Part shown: positions 37,973-47,281 of the stretch, one piece after another
Numbering within the stretch: position 1 is the stretch's first letter
Layout of the letters: every line of letters starts with the position of its first letter
NCBI GenBank assembly: GCA_011947345.1
Contig: JAAVTG010000586.1
Span: forward strand, 744,001-808,000
From: Phytophthora quininea
Lineage: Eukaryota > Oomycota > Peronosporomycetes > Peronosporales > Peronosporaceae
Direction: 5' to 3'
DNA length: 64,000 nucleotides
Program-made: the position numbers and the translations under genes
The notes under the pieces: model-generated
Told to the model about the DNA's origin: nothing
Databases searched by the model: none
What the model saw: only the letters and a program-made list of their open reading frames with translations

Positions 37973-38106
37973 CTACCCGAGATTTCAGTGCCAAACATGA
38001 CTAAATTTCAAAGGCTTATACATATTTATCGGAAGCTTGTCCACAACATCCATGCCAGCGTGGAGTGGACCTGTCAAATAAATCTACGCAAATATATCGG
38101 GTCAAT

Positions 38107-38976
38107 CTATTCCTCCTTGATCGAGCCTGATGGGGTCGAGTGCGTGGCGAAATGTCTTTTCAGACGCGGCAGTACCAGTCCGCCCACAGCCGCCACCACA
38201 ATGAGCTGCACCGTCGTCGCCGTGTCGATGATGTCGCCGCGCGACCTGAGTTCGCGCAGAATCAGTCCGGCCTTGCAACTCAGAAAGTTGTACGGGATGA
38301 GTCCAATCAGCGGGCCGAGTGCGAACTGTCCGAGCGGGATGGCGAGGTGAGGCGACGCCATGTTGATGAACCAGTTGGGCGTGAACGGGAACACGCGCAG
38401 GAAGATCATGTACAGCGCCATCTCGTCGCGGTGGGCATCCAGCATGCCGCGCAACGTCTCGAGTTTCTTGGGGAAGAAGTGCGTCACCACTCGGCGACCA
38501 AAGTGGCGCGACAGCAGGAACATGAACACCGAGCCCAGCGTGTTGTAGGCCAGACACAGAGGGAAGCCCAGCGTGACGCCAAACAGCGCTCCGCCCAACA
38601 GGTTGAAGAATACGGTGCCTGGAATCGCAAAGGTCTGCAGGTACAGGTAGCAGCACATGTGCGCCAGCAGGAGGGAGCTGAACTGACGCTCCGAGAAGCT
38701 CTGCAGCGTCTCTCCGAGCTGCTGTGCAGCCTCCAGCGACGTGGGGAGACGCAGCGCCGCCCACTCGCCCTCGGTCAGCGCCGACACCACCAGCGAGTGC
38801 AGCGCAAAGGCCAACAGGGCGGAGCTGGATACGAACACAAGCGCCACGTGCTGCACGTCGCGTCTCCAATCTGCGGACGACAACGGGGAGACGCGCAGGG
38901 TCTTGTCGTCGACGTCGACGAGCTCGGCGCCATCGCGGGCGAAAGCCGCGGTCGACTCGGGCGCGTGCGGCGGCAT
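38107..38976 (-). CDS. VTT-domain membrane protein (TMEM41/VMP1/DedA-like)
   Basis: Single exon, ATG at 38,976 (MPPHAPESTAAFARDGAEL), 289 residues. Several hydrophobic segments (LVFVSSSALLAFALHSLVV; AIPGTVFFNLLGGALFGVTL) and the VTT core: SRHFGRR, LRVFPFTPNWFINMASPH, LGPLIGLIPYNFLSCKAG. TMEM41B and VMP1 are ER lipid scramblases needed for autophagosome and lipid-droplet formation (family knowledge). It is divergent from the J-like gene. Its first ~80 codons are copied in the inverted repeat at 43.6-43.9 kb. The tail ends basic then acidic (RLKRHFATHS...KEE). Confidence 0.92.
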   Translation of the reverse strand: MPPHAPESTAAFARDGAELVDVDDKTLRVSPLSSADWRRDVQHVALVFVSSSALLAFALHSLVVSALTEGEWAALRLPTSLEAAQQLGETLQSFSERQFSSLLLAHMCCYLYLQTFAIPGTVFFNLLGGALFGVTLGFPLCLAYNTLGSVFMFLLSRHFGRRVVTHFFPKKLETLRGMLDAHRDEMALYMIFLRVFPFTPNWFINMASPHLAIPLGQFALGPLIGLIPYNFLSCKAGLILRELRSRGDIIDTATTVQLIVVAAVGGLVLPRLKRHFATHSTPSGSIKEE

Positions 38977-39902
38977 GACGGAACTGGCCTTGGTGCCGGT
39001 CGACGCGAAAGTGCTATTGTGGGCACCGCTTTTCTCTTTGGGCTCAGTTTTGAGACCTGATGTCACTATCGCAAGGTTTAACGGTCACTATAGCGAAGAT
39101 GAAAGACCTCGCTTCTGTGCCCGTTCACACACTTCTGACTGCACACACTTTTGTTGACCACGTCCGCAGCCACAGATCAAAGAGCAACACGCAGCAGCAA
39201 TGACATTCGCCGTGGCAGTGCGTGCTGCGGCCCGCGTGGCCTCCCGTTCGTCGCGAGCTCTCGCGCCTGCTCTGAGCTCCATCTATGGCCACTCTGCCGT
39301 GCAACGCTCCTCCGTGACGCCTCCGTTCCTGGCTGTGGGCGGCGTGCGCACCAAAGTCAGCGAGCGCGCTGCGCCGCAAGAACCTGCGCAAGATGAAGAG
39401 CCAGGGAGGCAAGGTGCCGAAGCTCAAGGACACGCTGCGCAAGCTGTACCTCCGCACGCACCCAGACCTGTTCGGGCGCTACCCGGAGCAGCAGCGCGCC
39501 AACGAGGAGTCGTACAAGGAGCTGCTGGGCATCCTGGACGCCATCGAGAAGCACAACGAGTTCCCTCCGGCCAAGACGCTGGTGCTGCCGTTCTTCCTGA
39601 AGACGCCTGCGGAGGGCCAGTTCAAGGAGGTGGATCTGAGGCTGCGCACGACCGGCGGCGCGTGCAACACGCTGGTGGAGGAGGCACTGGGCCAGTTCTT
39701 CGGCGAGTGCGGTCTGCCGCAGGCGTTCCAGTGGGGCGAAGGCAGCTGGGGCAAGTCTGTGGGCAAGGAGGCGGTGGAGAACTCTAACGTGGGCTTCGAC
39801 AAGGAGGAGGAGGCTCGCGAGAAGCAGCGCAAGGAGGCGGAGGCGGCGGCCAAGCGCGAGGAGCAGCTGCGGCGGTCAGCTCCAGCCTATAACCCTGTGG
39901 AC
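38744..39902. repeat. Inverted segmental duplication, copy A
   Basis: About 1.16 kb nearly identical, in reverse orientation, to 42,750-43,910. It spans the first part of the VTT gene, the shared divergent promoter, and the 5' part of the J-like gene. Differences seen: a 2-bp GC loss at about 39,364-39,368, and scattered single-base changes. Boundaries are abrupt at both ends. Confidence 0.95.
38977..39199. promoter_or_regulatory. Divergent promoter (VTT / J-like gene A)
   Basis: 223 bp between the two ATGs. The same segment, almost unchanged, drives the truncated VTT copy and J-like gene B at 43,455-43,677, so both copies presumably keep the same control signals. No core promoter motif is obvious. 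Confidence 0.5.
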
Positions 39903-40277
39903 TCGAAGCCTGCCGAGGATAATTCGATCGAGAAGTTGCTGGAGGAGCTAAACGAAGTGTTCGAAATTATTGCAGCGGTGCCTCTGATGGACGAGGAGGA
40001 GTATGGAGAGCTGCGTGTCCACTTTGAGAAGGGCCGTGGACTGGATGAGATTGACGAACGTGGTTATACCATTAAGGAAGGCACGCGCAAGATCTGGAAG
40101 GGAGAGCGCGACCTCGGCGCGGTGACTAAGGGCGTCGATGCGGATTCGGCTCTCATCCTTCAGCGTATTCTCATGCACACACTCAACATCGAGAGGAAGG
40201 TGCGCGAAATGCTCGTCAACGGTGGCATCGATCCCGATGAAGTGACAGAGCCCGAGGAGAGCGGCAAGTCTGCATAG
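39200..40277 (+). CDS. Mitochondrial J-like protein, TCAIM/DUF4460 type, copy A (2-bp deletion)
   Basis: ATG at 39,200 starts an Arg/Ala-rich mitochondrial presequence (MTFAVAVRAAARVASRSSRA). Next comes a J-domain-like block with an HPD tripeptide (LRKLYLRTHPDLFGRYPEQ), as in the N-terminal domain of TCAIM-type proteins, then a domain with LVLPFFLKTP and LPQAFQWGEGSWG, and a charged coiled coil rich in E, K and A. Compared with copy B a GC dinucleotide is missing near 39,364-39,368, which shifts the frame after residue ~55. The rest is open from an internal ATG at 39,393 to TAG at 40,277. Either the gene is now a pseudogene, or it lacks its presequence, or the deletion is an assembly error. 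The C-terminal ~130 residues differ clearly from copy B. Function of the family is unclear. Confidence 0.85.
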
Positions 40278-40330
40278 ATCAGCAGGGTAGTGTACATTTT
40301 TGACTCAATGAAATTCCCATAGCTCACGTC

Positions 40331-42271
40331 TCACTCATTACAGAGCTTATCCAACTCGCACACGACTTCGTTCATACCCGGCCGTTGCAGTGGATCGAAC
40401 CTCCAGCATCGATCTAACAACGCTCCGACATGGCATTGATGCAGGTGATTGAACTGCGGCCGGCATCCGCTTTGGGCTTTCTCGACAAATTCTTCCCCAG
40501 CAACGCCCATAAACGGATTGGCTCGATCTCGAGAACGGCTCGACATGAGTTCCCACAGCACTATCCCAAAGCTCCAGATGTCGACTTTGTTTCCATATCC
40601 TTGGTGTGTGAACATCTCGGGAGCGGTGTACCCCGACGATCCGACCTCTTCCATCAGAGGTGAATCGTGTTTGTGGTGTACAACGGCGCTGCCTAAATCG
40701 CCTATCTGCACACAAAAATATAAGATGTAAAATAATGTTTACAGCTCACATTGCAGGTGCAGAGCTTACCTTCACAGTTGGGGTGGCCGTCATTAGATCA
40801 TCGCACAATAAAATGTTGTGGCTTTTGATATCACGATGAATGACATTGTTCTCATGCAGCCACAGAATTCCTCGAGCGATTAAGAGACCAATTGCCAATT
40901 TCTGCAAGTATATCTGGTGTTAGCAACCTCAACCAAAACCAAGCCTGAGCTAAACGTTGCCTACATGCTTTATGGACATTAGACTCCATAAATTATCATC
41001 CTGCAAACATTGAGCCAAACTAAAACAAATCTCGTCAGTGAGCTTGGTTAAACATTTAGGCGGTTGGGATTGAACGAACCTTCCGCGGTTGAAGAACTCC
41101 ATCAAGAGCGTCAACTGAGGCTGAATCGTCACTCCAAGTAATTCTACAACATGTTGAAGACCATCTCGGCTGCGGCACCTTTCCAGAATGCGGTACTCTT
41201 GCTGGAAAGCCCGTAAAACGTTAACGGGAGCAACAGCGTGCTGGTGACGAAACTCTTTACAGCCACTTGTCTATCCTCAGCGCTGTTCTTACGGTACAAG
41301 AGGCCAAGTTTTACGCATGAATGAATTCCTTCGCCAACCCGACCTCGTACGTCCAAGTCTGCTGCGTCAATCTTATCCGAAGCTGTTTCAAGTTCGATCT
41401 CTTTCAAGAGTTCAATGGCAGCATCCATATCGATCTGGGACGGATAGCTATCGTTTGTAGATTCTGGTACAACAGTGGCTTTTAGCTGCTTCCGCTTCAG
41501 TTGGAGAGCTTCTTCAAAGTTAGTCGACAACGGAAACAGTGGGCGTCTAGGGACTTCTGGCTGAACGACTGCAGCAACAAACGCTGGTTTCTCGACTTCA
41601 ACACGAATCCGGAGCTTTACTTTTCCCACCGTAACTAGCGTACTCAACGATTGGTATTTGCTGTGTTGGCGTCGGACGACTGGGAAAAATCGCGTGACTT
41701 CATATTCACCGGTTTCTTTTGCTGGAAGCTGCAACTCCCCAATTTCTCCGATCCAGATTGGCTTCGTTGATTTGTTCTGTTTTGTGCTCATGCAGGAGCA
41801 GGTACTACGCGTCAGGTACACGGACATGGATATGAAGGTTCGAGAAGTGTTTTCATTCCCAGCAGCACTATATCTTGTTGGATCTCGGTGTTTGCAATTG
41901 GCCCGGAACTTGAGCTCGTGCTTCTTCCAGATGGAGTGATTGCGGGCATGTTGGGCTGCAGTACATTCTTGCATCGGACTACCATGGATTTCGACGTTTA
42001 TAGTTGGTAGAACGGGATGTGGGCATGAGTTCGTTGGAGTGAATAGGTCGATGGCGTGCAGTGCACGAACTTTGACGATGTAGAATTGCGGGGATAGGGT
42101 ACTGTCGTCGATCACGTGTACATTGTTGATTTTCCCCGTCGAAGGCCTTGTCAAAGGTGTGTTGGCTACTTCTGCAACAGGGTGAACGATATTCGAGGCT
42201 CTGCTACCTCTGTTCAAAACACTTGAGCCGCTGAATGGAAGCCCCAGCTCTCGCTTCTTCCCTGCTGGCAT
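40331..42271 (-). CDS. TKL-type protein kinase with N-terminal C2-like region
   Basis: Five exons: 42271-41249, 41201-41080, 41019-40965, 40901-40770 and 40705-40331; exactly 569 codons including stop. ATG at 42,271 (MPAGKKRELGLPFSG). The N-terminal ~300 residues contain a beta-rich C2-like stretch (FYIVKVRALHAIDLF; VGKVKLRIRVEVEKPAF). Kinase domain: glycine loop GRVGEGIHSCVKLG, Lys in RQVAVKSF, hinge LLMEFFNRGS, catalytic loop VIHRDIKSHNILL, metal-binding IGDLGSAVV (DLG in place of DFG), activation end GYTAPEMF, DIWSFGIVLWEL, and RP near the end. All residues needed for catalysis are present. The HRDIKSHN loop and DIWSFGIVLWEL suit the tyrosine-kinase-like group, which is expanded in oomycetes. 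Introns are short (47-68 bp). It lies between the two arms of the inverted duplication. Confidence 0.92.
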
Positions 42272-42386
42272 CTTTCGACTGGTAAAGCCCAACAGCGACG
42301 TCTACTACCTCTTTCCATTTGCACTTGAAATAGATGGCTACACATAAACGCGATCTCTCTTCTTTCGGGAAGTGTATGAAAACGCT

Positions 42387-43454
42387 CTATTTGGTTTGCT
42401 CGTCATCGTCGACATCGAGTCCACCGTTCGCGATGATATCGTTCAGTCTCTTTTCGATATCGAGCGTGTGCATGAGGATCCGCTGCACAATCAACGCTGA
42501 GTCAGCGCTAACACCCTTTGTGAGAGTGTTCATGTCACGCTCGCCCTGCCAAATCTCGATCGTTTTCGCCTTGATGGTGTAGCCCAAGGCTTCGATGTCA
42601 TCCAGTCCCGTGCCCTGTTCGAAGTGCGTCTTTATCGCTCGCTGCTGGTCGTCATCCTCATCCAGATACGGCATCGCAGCGACAAGTTGAAGGTTGTCAT
42701 CCAGCTCGTTCAGGACCTTCTCAATGGAATGATCCTCTGGGGCTCTCCTGTCCACAGGGTTATAGGCCGGTGCTGACCGCCGCAGCTGCTCCTCGCGCTT
42801 GGCCGCCGCCTCCGCCTCCTTGCGCTGCTTCTCGCGAGCCTCCTCCTCCTTGTCGAAGCCCACGTTAGAGTTCTCCACCGCCTCCTTGCCCACAGACTTG
42901 CCCCAGCTGCCTTCGCCCCACTGGAACGCCTGCGGCAGACCGCACTCGCCGAAGAACTGGCCCAGTGCCTCCTCCACCAGCGTGTTGCACGCGCCGCCGG
43001 TCGTGCGCAGCCTCAGATCCACCTCCTTGAACTGGCCCTCCGCAGGCGTCTTCAGGAAGAACGGCAGCACCAGCGTCTTGGCCGGAGGGAACTCGTTGTG
43101 CTTCTCGATGGCGTCCAGGATGCCCAGCAGCTCCTTGTATGACTCCTCGTTGGCGCGCTGCTGCTCCGGGTAGCGCCCGAACAGGTCTGGGTGCGTGCGG
43201 AGGTACAGCTTGCGCAGCGTGTCCTTGAGCTTCGGCACCTTGCCTCCCTGGCTCTTCATCTTGCGCAGGTTCTTGCGGCGCAGCGCGCGCTCGCTGACTT
43301 TGGTGCGCACGCCGCCCACAGCCAGGAACGGAGGCGTCACGGAGGAGCGTTGCACGGCAGAGTGGCCATAGATGGAGCTCGGAGCAGGCGCGAGAGCTCG
43401 CGACGAACGGGAGGCCACGCGGGCCGCAGCACGCACTGCCACGGCGAATGTCAT
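42387..43454 (-). CDS. Mitochondrial J-like protein, TCAIM/DUF4460 type, copy B (intact)
   Basis: Intact single exon of 355 residues, ATG at 43,454. Same presequence, HPD block and central domain as copy A with hardly any change. After the NPVD motif the C-terminus departs: VLNELDDNLQLVAAMPYLDE and IVQRILMHTLDIEKRLND here, against different but alignable residues in copy A. So the two genes are paralogues whose 5' halves are almost identical and whose 3' halves are older. An import signal and J-like domain suggest work with a mitochondrial Hsp70, which is inference only; the HPD-containing domain in this family is not proven to act as a co-chaperone. Confidence 0.88.
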   Translation of the reverse strand: MTFAVAVRAAARVASRSSRALAPAPSSIYGHSAVQRSSVTPPFLAVGGVRTKVSERALRRKNLRKMKSQGGKVPKLKDTLRKLYLRTHPDLFGRYPEQQRANEESYKELLGILDAIEKHNEFPPAKTLVLPFFLKTPAEGQFKEVDLRLRTTGGACNTLVEEALGQFFGECGLPQAFQWGEGSWGKSVGKEAVENSNVGFDKEEEAREKQRKEAEAAAKREEQLRRSAPAYNPVDRRAPEDHSIEKVLNELDDNLQLVAAMPYLDEDDDQQRAIKTHFEQGTGLDDIEALGYTIKAKTIEIWQGERDMNTLTKGVSADSALIVQRILMHTLDIEKRLNDIIANGGLDVDDDEQTK

Positions 43455-43910
43455 TGCTGCTGCGTGTTGCTCTTTGATCTGTGGCTGCGGACGTGGTCAA
43501 CAAAAATGTGTGCAGTCAGAAGTGTGTGAACGGGCACAGAAGCGAGGTCTTTCATCTTCGCTATAGTGACCGTTAAACCTTGCGATAGTGACATCAGGTC
43601 TCAAAACTGAGCCCAAAGAGAAAAGCGGTGCCCACAATAGCACTTTCGCGTCGACCGGCACCAAGGCCAGTTCCGTCATGCCGCCGCACGCGCCTGAGTC
43701 GACCGCGGCTTTCGCCCGCGATGGCGCCGAGCTCGTCGACGTCGACGACAAGACCCTGCGCGTCTCCCCGTTGTCGTCCGCAGATTGGAGACGTGACGTG
43801 CAGCTCGTGGCGCTTGTGTTCGTATCCAGCTCCGCCCTGTTGGCCTTTGCGCTGCACTCGCTGGTGGTGTCGGCGCTGACCGAGGGCGATTGGGCGGCGC
43901 TGCGTCTCCC
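42750..43910. repeat. Inverted segmental duplication, copy B
   Basis: Reverse-oriented partner of 38,744-39,902. The left edge falls inside the J-like coding region just after the NPVD codons. The right edge falls inside the VTT reading frame, after the bases TGCGTCTCCC. The sequence to the right is unrelated to the VTT gene. Confidence 0.95.
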
Positions 43911-44028
43911 TTGTCGGGGAACGATCTGGTTTTTGATCGTCTTCAACGACAAGACGAAATTCAGCTCGAAATTTGAATGGCTAGTGGGAAGCTCGATCGT
44001 CTCATTTGATCGTCTCAAAATCGCCTAA
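43678..44028 (+). pseudogene. Truncated VTT gene copy fused to foreign sequence
   Basis: Starts at the same ATG as the full gene and follows it to about codon 78 (TEGDWAALRLP). It then runs into unrelated sequence and stops at TAA 44,026-44,028. The membrane core is missing, so it cannot act as a VTT protein, but the first hydrophobic segment and an intact promoter remain. The junction sequence starts TTGTCGGGGAACGATC, perhaps the edge of a transposon. Confidence 0.85.
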
Positions 44029-44100
44029 ACTGAGACGAGTAAATCACCAGTCTCACTTTGCAGTCGATCGACTTTGGGGAGATAGGATGGAGCCTGACAA

Positions 44101-44382
44101 GTGCGTCACTGCGGCGGTCGGTGCCGCGATGGGGCTGCTGCTATGGCTGCAGCTGTAGCTGCAGCTTGGACAATTCGCCGAGAGAAGGAGAATATCCCCA
44201 CATTGACACCGCTGGAGTTTACCGCGGTGTTTTCAAATTCTGCCTACGATAAGTGGTTTAGACAGAATCTCGGGCGTGTTCAAGCTGGATTCGTTCGACT
44301 CTGTGATATCCTGCGGCATGGGCTAGACGAATACGAGCTGGTTCGCTTCGTGAAGGAGCACACACATTCGAGAAGAAAGTAG
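44101..44382 (+). pseudogene. Harbinger transposase N-terminal fragment
   Basis: A short frame reading TPLEFTAVFSNSAYDKWFRQ, which resembles the start of Harbinger-type transposases, then ends after about 30 more codons. No catalytic core follows. It is likely the left end of a deleted element that disrupted the VTT copy. Confidence 0.4.
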
Positions 44383-44527
44383 TATGCTTGATGTTTTTCT
44401 AGGTTCGCAGGGTGAATATAGAGAAACAACATTTGCAATTTTGAAGTCATAGGCTATTGATGTGATTGACATATTCACCTAGGTTTTTAAGGGTTAAAAG
44501 CCAGTAAATTGACATTTTTCTAAGAGA

Positions 44528-44642
44528 TGTAACGGGGTTACACGAAAGTCTTTACCATATGTAGACTTTTGGGGATACACGTAACTCATGATTGTGTGTA
44601 GAGTTTTGACTCTGTATCCATTTGGCTCTCTACCACTCATTT
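44528..44642. repeat. LTR-like dispersed repeat, copy 1
   Basis: Shares its start (TGTAACGGGGTTACACGAAA), a middle TAGAGTTTTGACTCTGTA and the end (ACCACTCATTT) with 54,493-54,605, in the same orientation. It begins with TG as LTRs do. No internal retrotransposon genes are adjacent, so a solo LTR or fragment is likely. Confidence 0.65.
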
Positions 44643-45240
44643 GCATGCTTTTAGACTAGAGGATTGGGCTGGTAACGCTACACTGTGCAGCTCACTCAGT
44701 AGATGGAGAGCGCTATTGCTATTGCATCTCCTCCGCCTGCTTCGCAGCCGCAGTATCTGCAACTAATCACCAGAAGTTCCAGGGCATTTTGCATTGCTTT
44801 TTCCCCGAATGCAGGAAGTTGATTTCAATCATCGTAGTCCACCGACTTCAGCCCGAGCTCAGTCTTGCTTTTCGACCACCTCGGCAGCCAAACTCTCCTT
44901 ATACATGTCACCACTGGCTACTGCGGTGTCGAGTGGCCAGACTCACCACTACCAAACGCATCAAACTTATCAAACAAATCAACCTGTCCCTCCTGCTGTC
45001 GCTGTATGTCGGGCTGAACACCGTGCTGATTATCTGTTTGTTGTCGTACGCATTATGCTGCTCATATCAGATCTCGTTCTCGGCGTGCGTCTCGCCGTCT
45101 GCTGCGTGTCACGCTTCCTTCCGCCGTACTGCTTGCAAGGCTTCATTCAGTCGTGCTGCATGCTACACTTCTCTGCGCCATACTCTACAGTCCATTGTGG
45201 TGTAGGAATTCACTGAACTTTCGCTAAGATAAAAACGTGT
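44643..45240 (+). other. Region with an unassigned open frame
   Basis: Holds one longer plus-strand frame (44,794-45,216; 140 codons; starts MLFPRMQEVDF) with a His/Gln/Thr-rich stretch (THHYQTHQTYQTNQP) and a hydrophobic Cys-rich end. I recognise no family. An overlapping frame is equally long. It could be the end of the Crypton element or chance. Confidence 0.3.
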
Positions 45241-45309
45241 CCATGGCGGCGGGACACATGTTTCACACTTCGTGAAGGCAGACGAAGAAAACGGAATGGG
45301 CTTGGCTAT

Positions 45310-46997
45310 TTCAGAGGTCCAAAACCAATTGCAGAAAAATCTGGTCGGTTGAAAACCAATTGCTTTGCGTGGCAGGCAAAAATGGTCGACCATAGTTGAC
45401 CACAATTACGGCCACGTGGTCGAGCTACAATTACGGCCGGCCGTTTGCGACCTCTGGTGAGTTGTGTGAACGCGCCAGCCAAGGTTTTAACTGATGCTCC
45501 AACCTCGCTAACCTTCCTGTCAATGTGTGCTATGGTCTGTAGATGCTGTTGGTCGATATGATCCATCTGGTCTGGGACAACCTCCGCTAAGCGTGTTGCT
45601 TGAGGTGATGTCTCGGTGAGCATTTTGCCTTGAGAGAAGTTGCAAATGTATTGAACGCATTCGTGTTGAACGGTGGATTGACCCACAATTTATGGGCTGG
45701 ATGCACTTCACGCAGCAGCACAGCATCTTGGAGTACGACTACACAAAGGTAGAGCAGCAATTCCAGAAACCCACCAGTTGATACGTGCGGTGCTGACTGT
45801 TTTACGTATGCTGCCATGTAGTTTTCCACAAACGGGAATACTTCGCGCTGCAGGCTTTCGGGAGGAACAAGAGCAGCTCGCTCTAAAAGAACGAGCGCCG
45901 GTCTGGGGAAACCCAGCAAGTGACCTCATGGTATCACGAGGTAAAGCCATCAGGTAACACCCTTCCATTGCACCAGCGTTCCACCGCCCCAACCTTCTAA
46001 TCTGTGACTCGTTAGCTCCTGCTAGTTCAGTCATCCGCGACCCGGATCCTCGGGCAGGGTGTGTCTTAGCTTTTGAGTGCAGACCAAGGGCGGAGAAAGC
46101 TTTTACGGTAGCGTCGTAATGTGCTCGGTACGTCATCAATTTTGTTGTTAATTTTCCACCCTTGAGAACTTTGATGTTGTACCACAATGCAAGCTCTAGG
46201 AAATAGAAACGGCTTCCAGTTGAACACTCCAGCGGAAAAAAGATAGAAACCGAACGCGCCGACAGGGCAAATCTCGACGTTCCGGTGCCTGATGCACGAA
46301 CCAAATTCACGGCGCCCATACTGGTTTGTCTTTCCCTGCTCCATGATCATCACGAGTGCACGGCAATCAGTGAAACCCTCATGCTCGAGCACCACGCTGA
46401 ACAAATCAGATAGTTCCAAATTACGCGCAGACTCCCTCGTAATAAACACGAATGACGCAGGAAATGACTCATGCGGTTCCGTAAGTCGCTACCAGTGTTG
46501 AGATTCATATAATAACGAGAGATTGCCACCAGGCCCTCAGTTGTACAATATCCATTCAGCAAAGAGCCAACTCCCCGATCTACGAACTCACGCGTATTCT
46601 TTTCGTGTTTCTCGCGCTTGAGAGAGGACAGAAGCGCTTTGATCAGGTTGTTTCTCGGGTGCGGATGAGTGTTTGCTCCTCTGCTTTGTTGGTCGTTATA
46701 CAAATCAAAAATTGCGTTTACGTACATCTCCACCGTCGCCACACCAACTTTGCGTGTCAAGTTCTTCAAACGAACTCCACGATCGACAACTTCTTCCCTT
46801 AGAAACAAGTGCATTTTTGCCGCCGTCACTTGATATCGCGTAGTTTCGTGAAAATTCTTTCGATCACACCAATTTTTAAATTCTTGTTGCTTCCGTGCGT
46901 ATGCGCGGGTCGTGTTTCCAGGCCGTGCGTTACGACAGCGATCTAGTGTTGCGTTCGCGCTTTCTTCGAGCTCGAATTGCAACCCTGGTGGCTCCAC
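45310..46997 (-). mobile_element. Second Crypton-type tyrosine recombinase (GCR1_C-like class, frameshifted)
   Basis: A different lineage from the recombinase at 12-14 kb. Coding sense from 46,997 (GTG; no upstream ATG before a stop) down to about 45,310 in three frames. N-terminal core-binding part: NTTRAYARKQQEFKNWCDRK and GVATVEMYVNAIFDLY. Catalytic half: SARNLELSDLF, QGKTNQYGRREFGS, RGSGSRMTELAGANESQ, and IRRLGRWNAGAMEGCYL with the likely nucleophilic Tyr. After that come LERAALVPPESLQREVFPFV and a C-terminal coiled coil (HIDQQHLQTIAHIDRKVSEV). The layout fits fungal-type Cryptons with a C-terminal GCR1-like DNA-binding part. Frame breaks near 46,440, 46,240 and 45,900 make the gene non-functional as read. 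Confidence 0.75.
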
Positions 46998-47281
46998 GGC
47001 GCCCCTCCGGCACAGTTTGCGCTATGGACTATTTCCTGCACGATTTTGGTTATGACTATTTTGGCTATCGACGAAAAGCTGTCTGCTGAGAGGGACGACG
47101 TCCCCAAACTATAGAGCAATCAAATAAAGTACCACCTAACCCTTGGAGATAATCTCTAATTATCAAGTGACACAACGTATGGTTGCACGAAGGTTGTTCG
47201 ATAAAATGACAAATAAAAACCGTTTTTGTCAACACAACAAATTAACTTTTCGTTGGATTCGGAGAATTCTCGGCCAAAAAG
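46998..47281. other. Divergent gap between Crypton and NTPase gene
   Basis: Contains the presumed promoter of the plus-strand NTPase gene. AT-rich; no clear motif. Confidence 0.4.

Noticed and set aside
38140..39060. 306-codon plus-strand frame antisense to the VTT gene
   Set aside because: Composition is Gln/His/Arg-rich, typical of antisense GC-rich coding DNA; the VTT frame has clear membrane segments.
39479..39853. 124-codon frame antisense to J-like copy A, with an identical twin at 42,799-43,173
   Set aside because: Conserved between copies only because the underlying DNA is duplicated.
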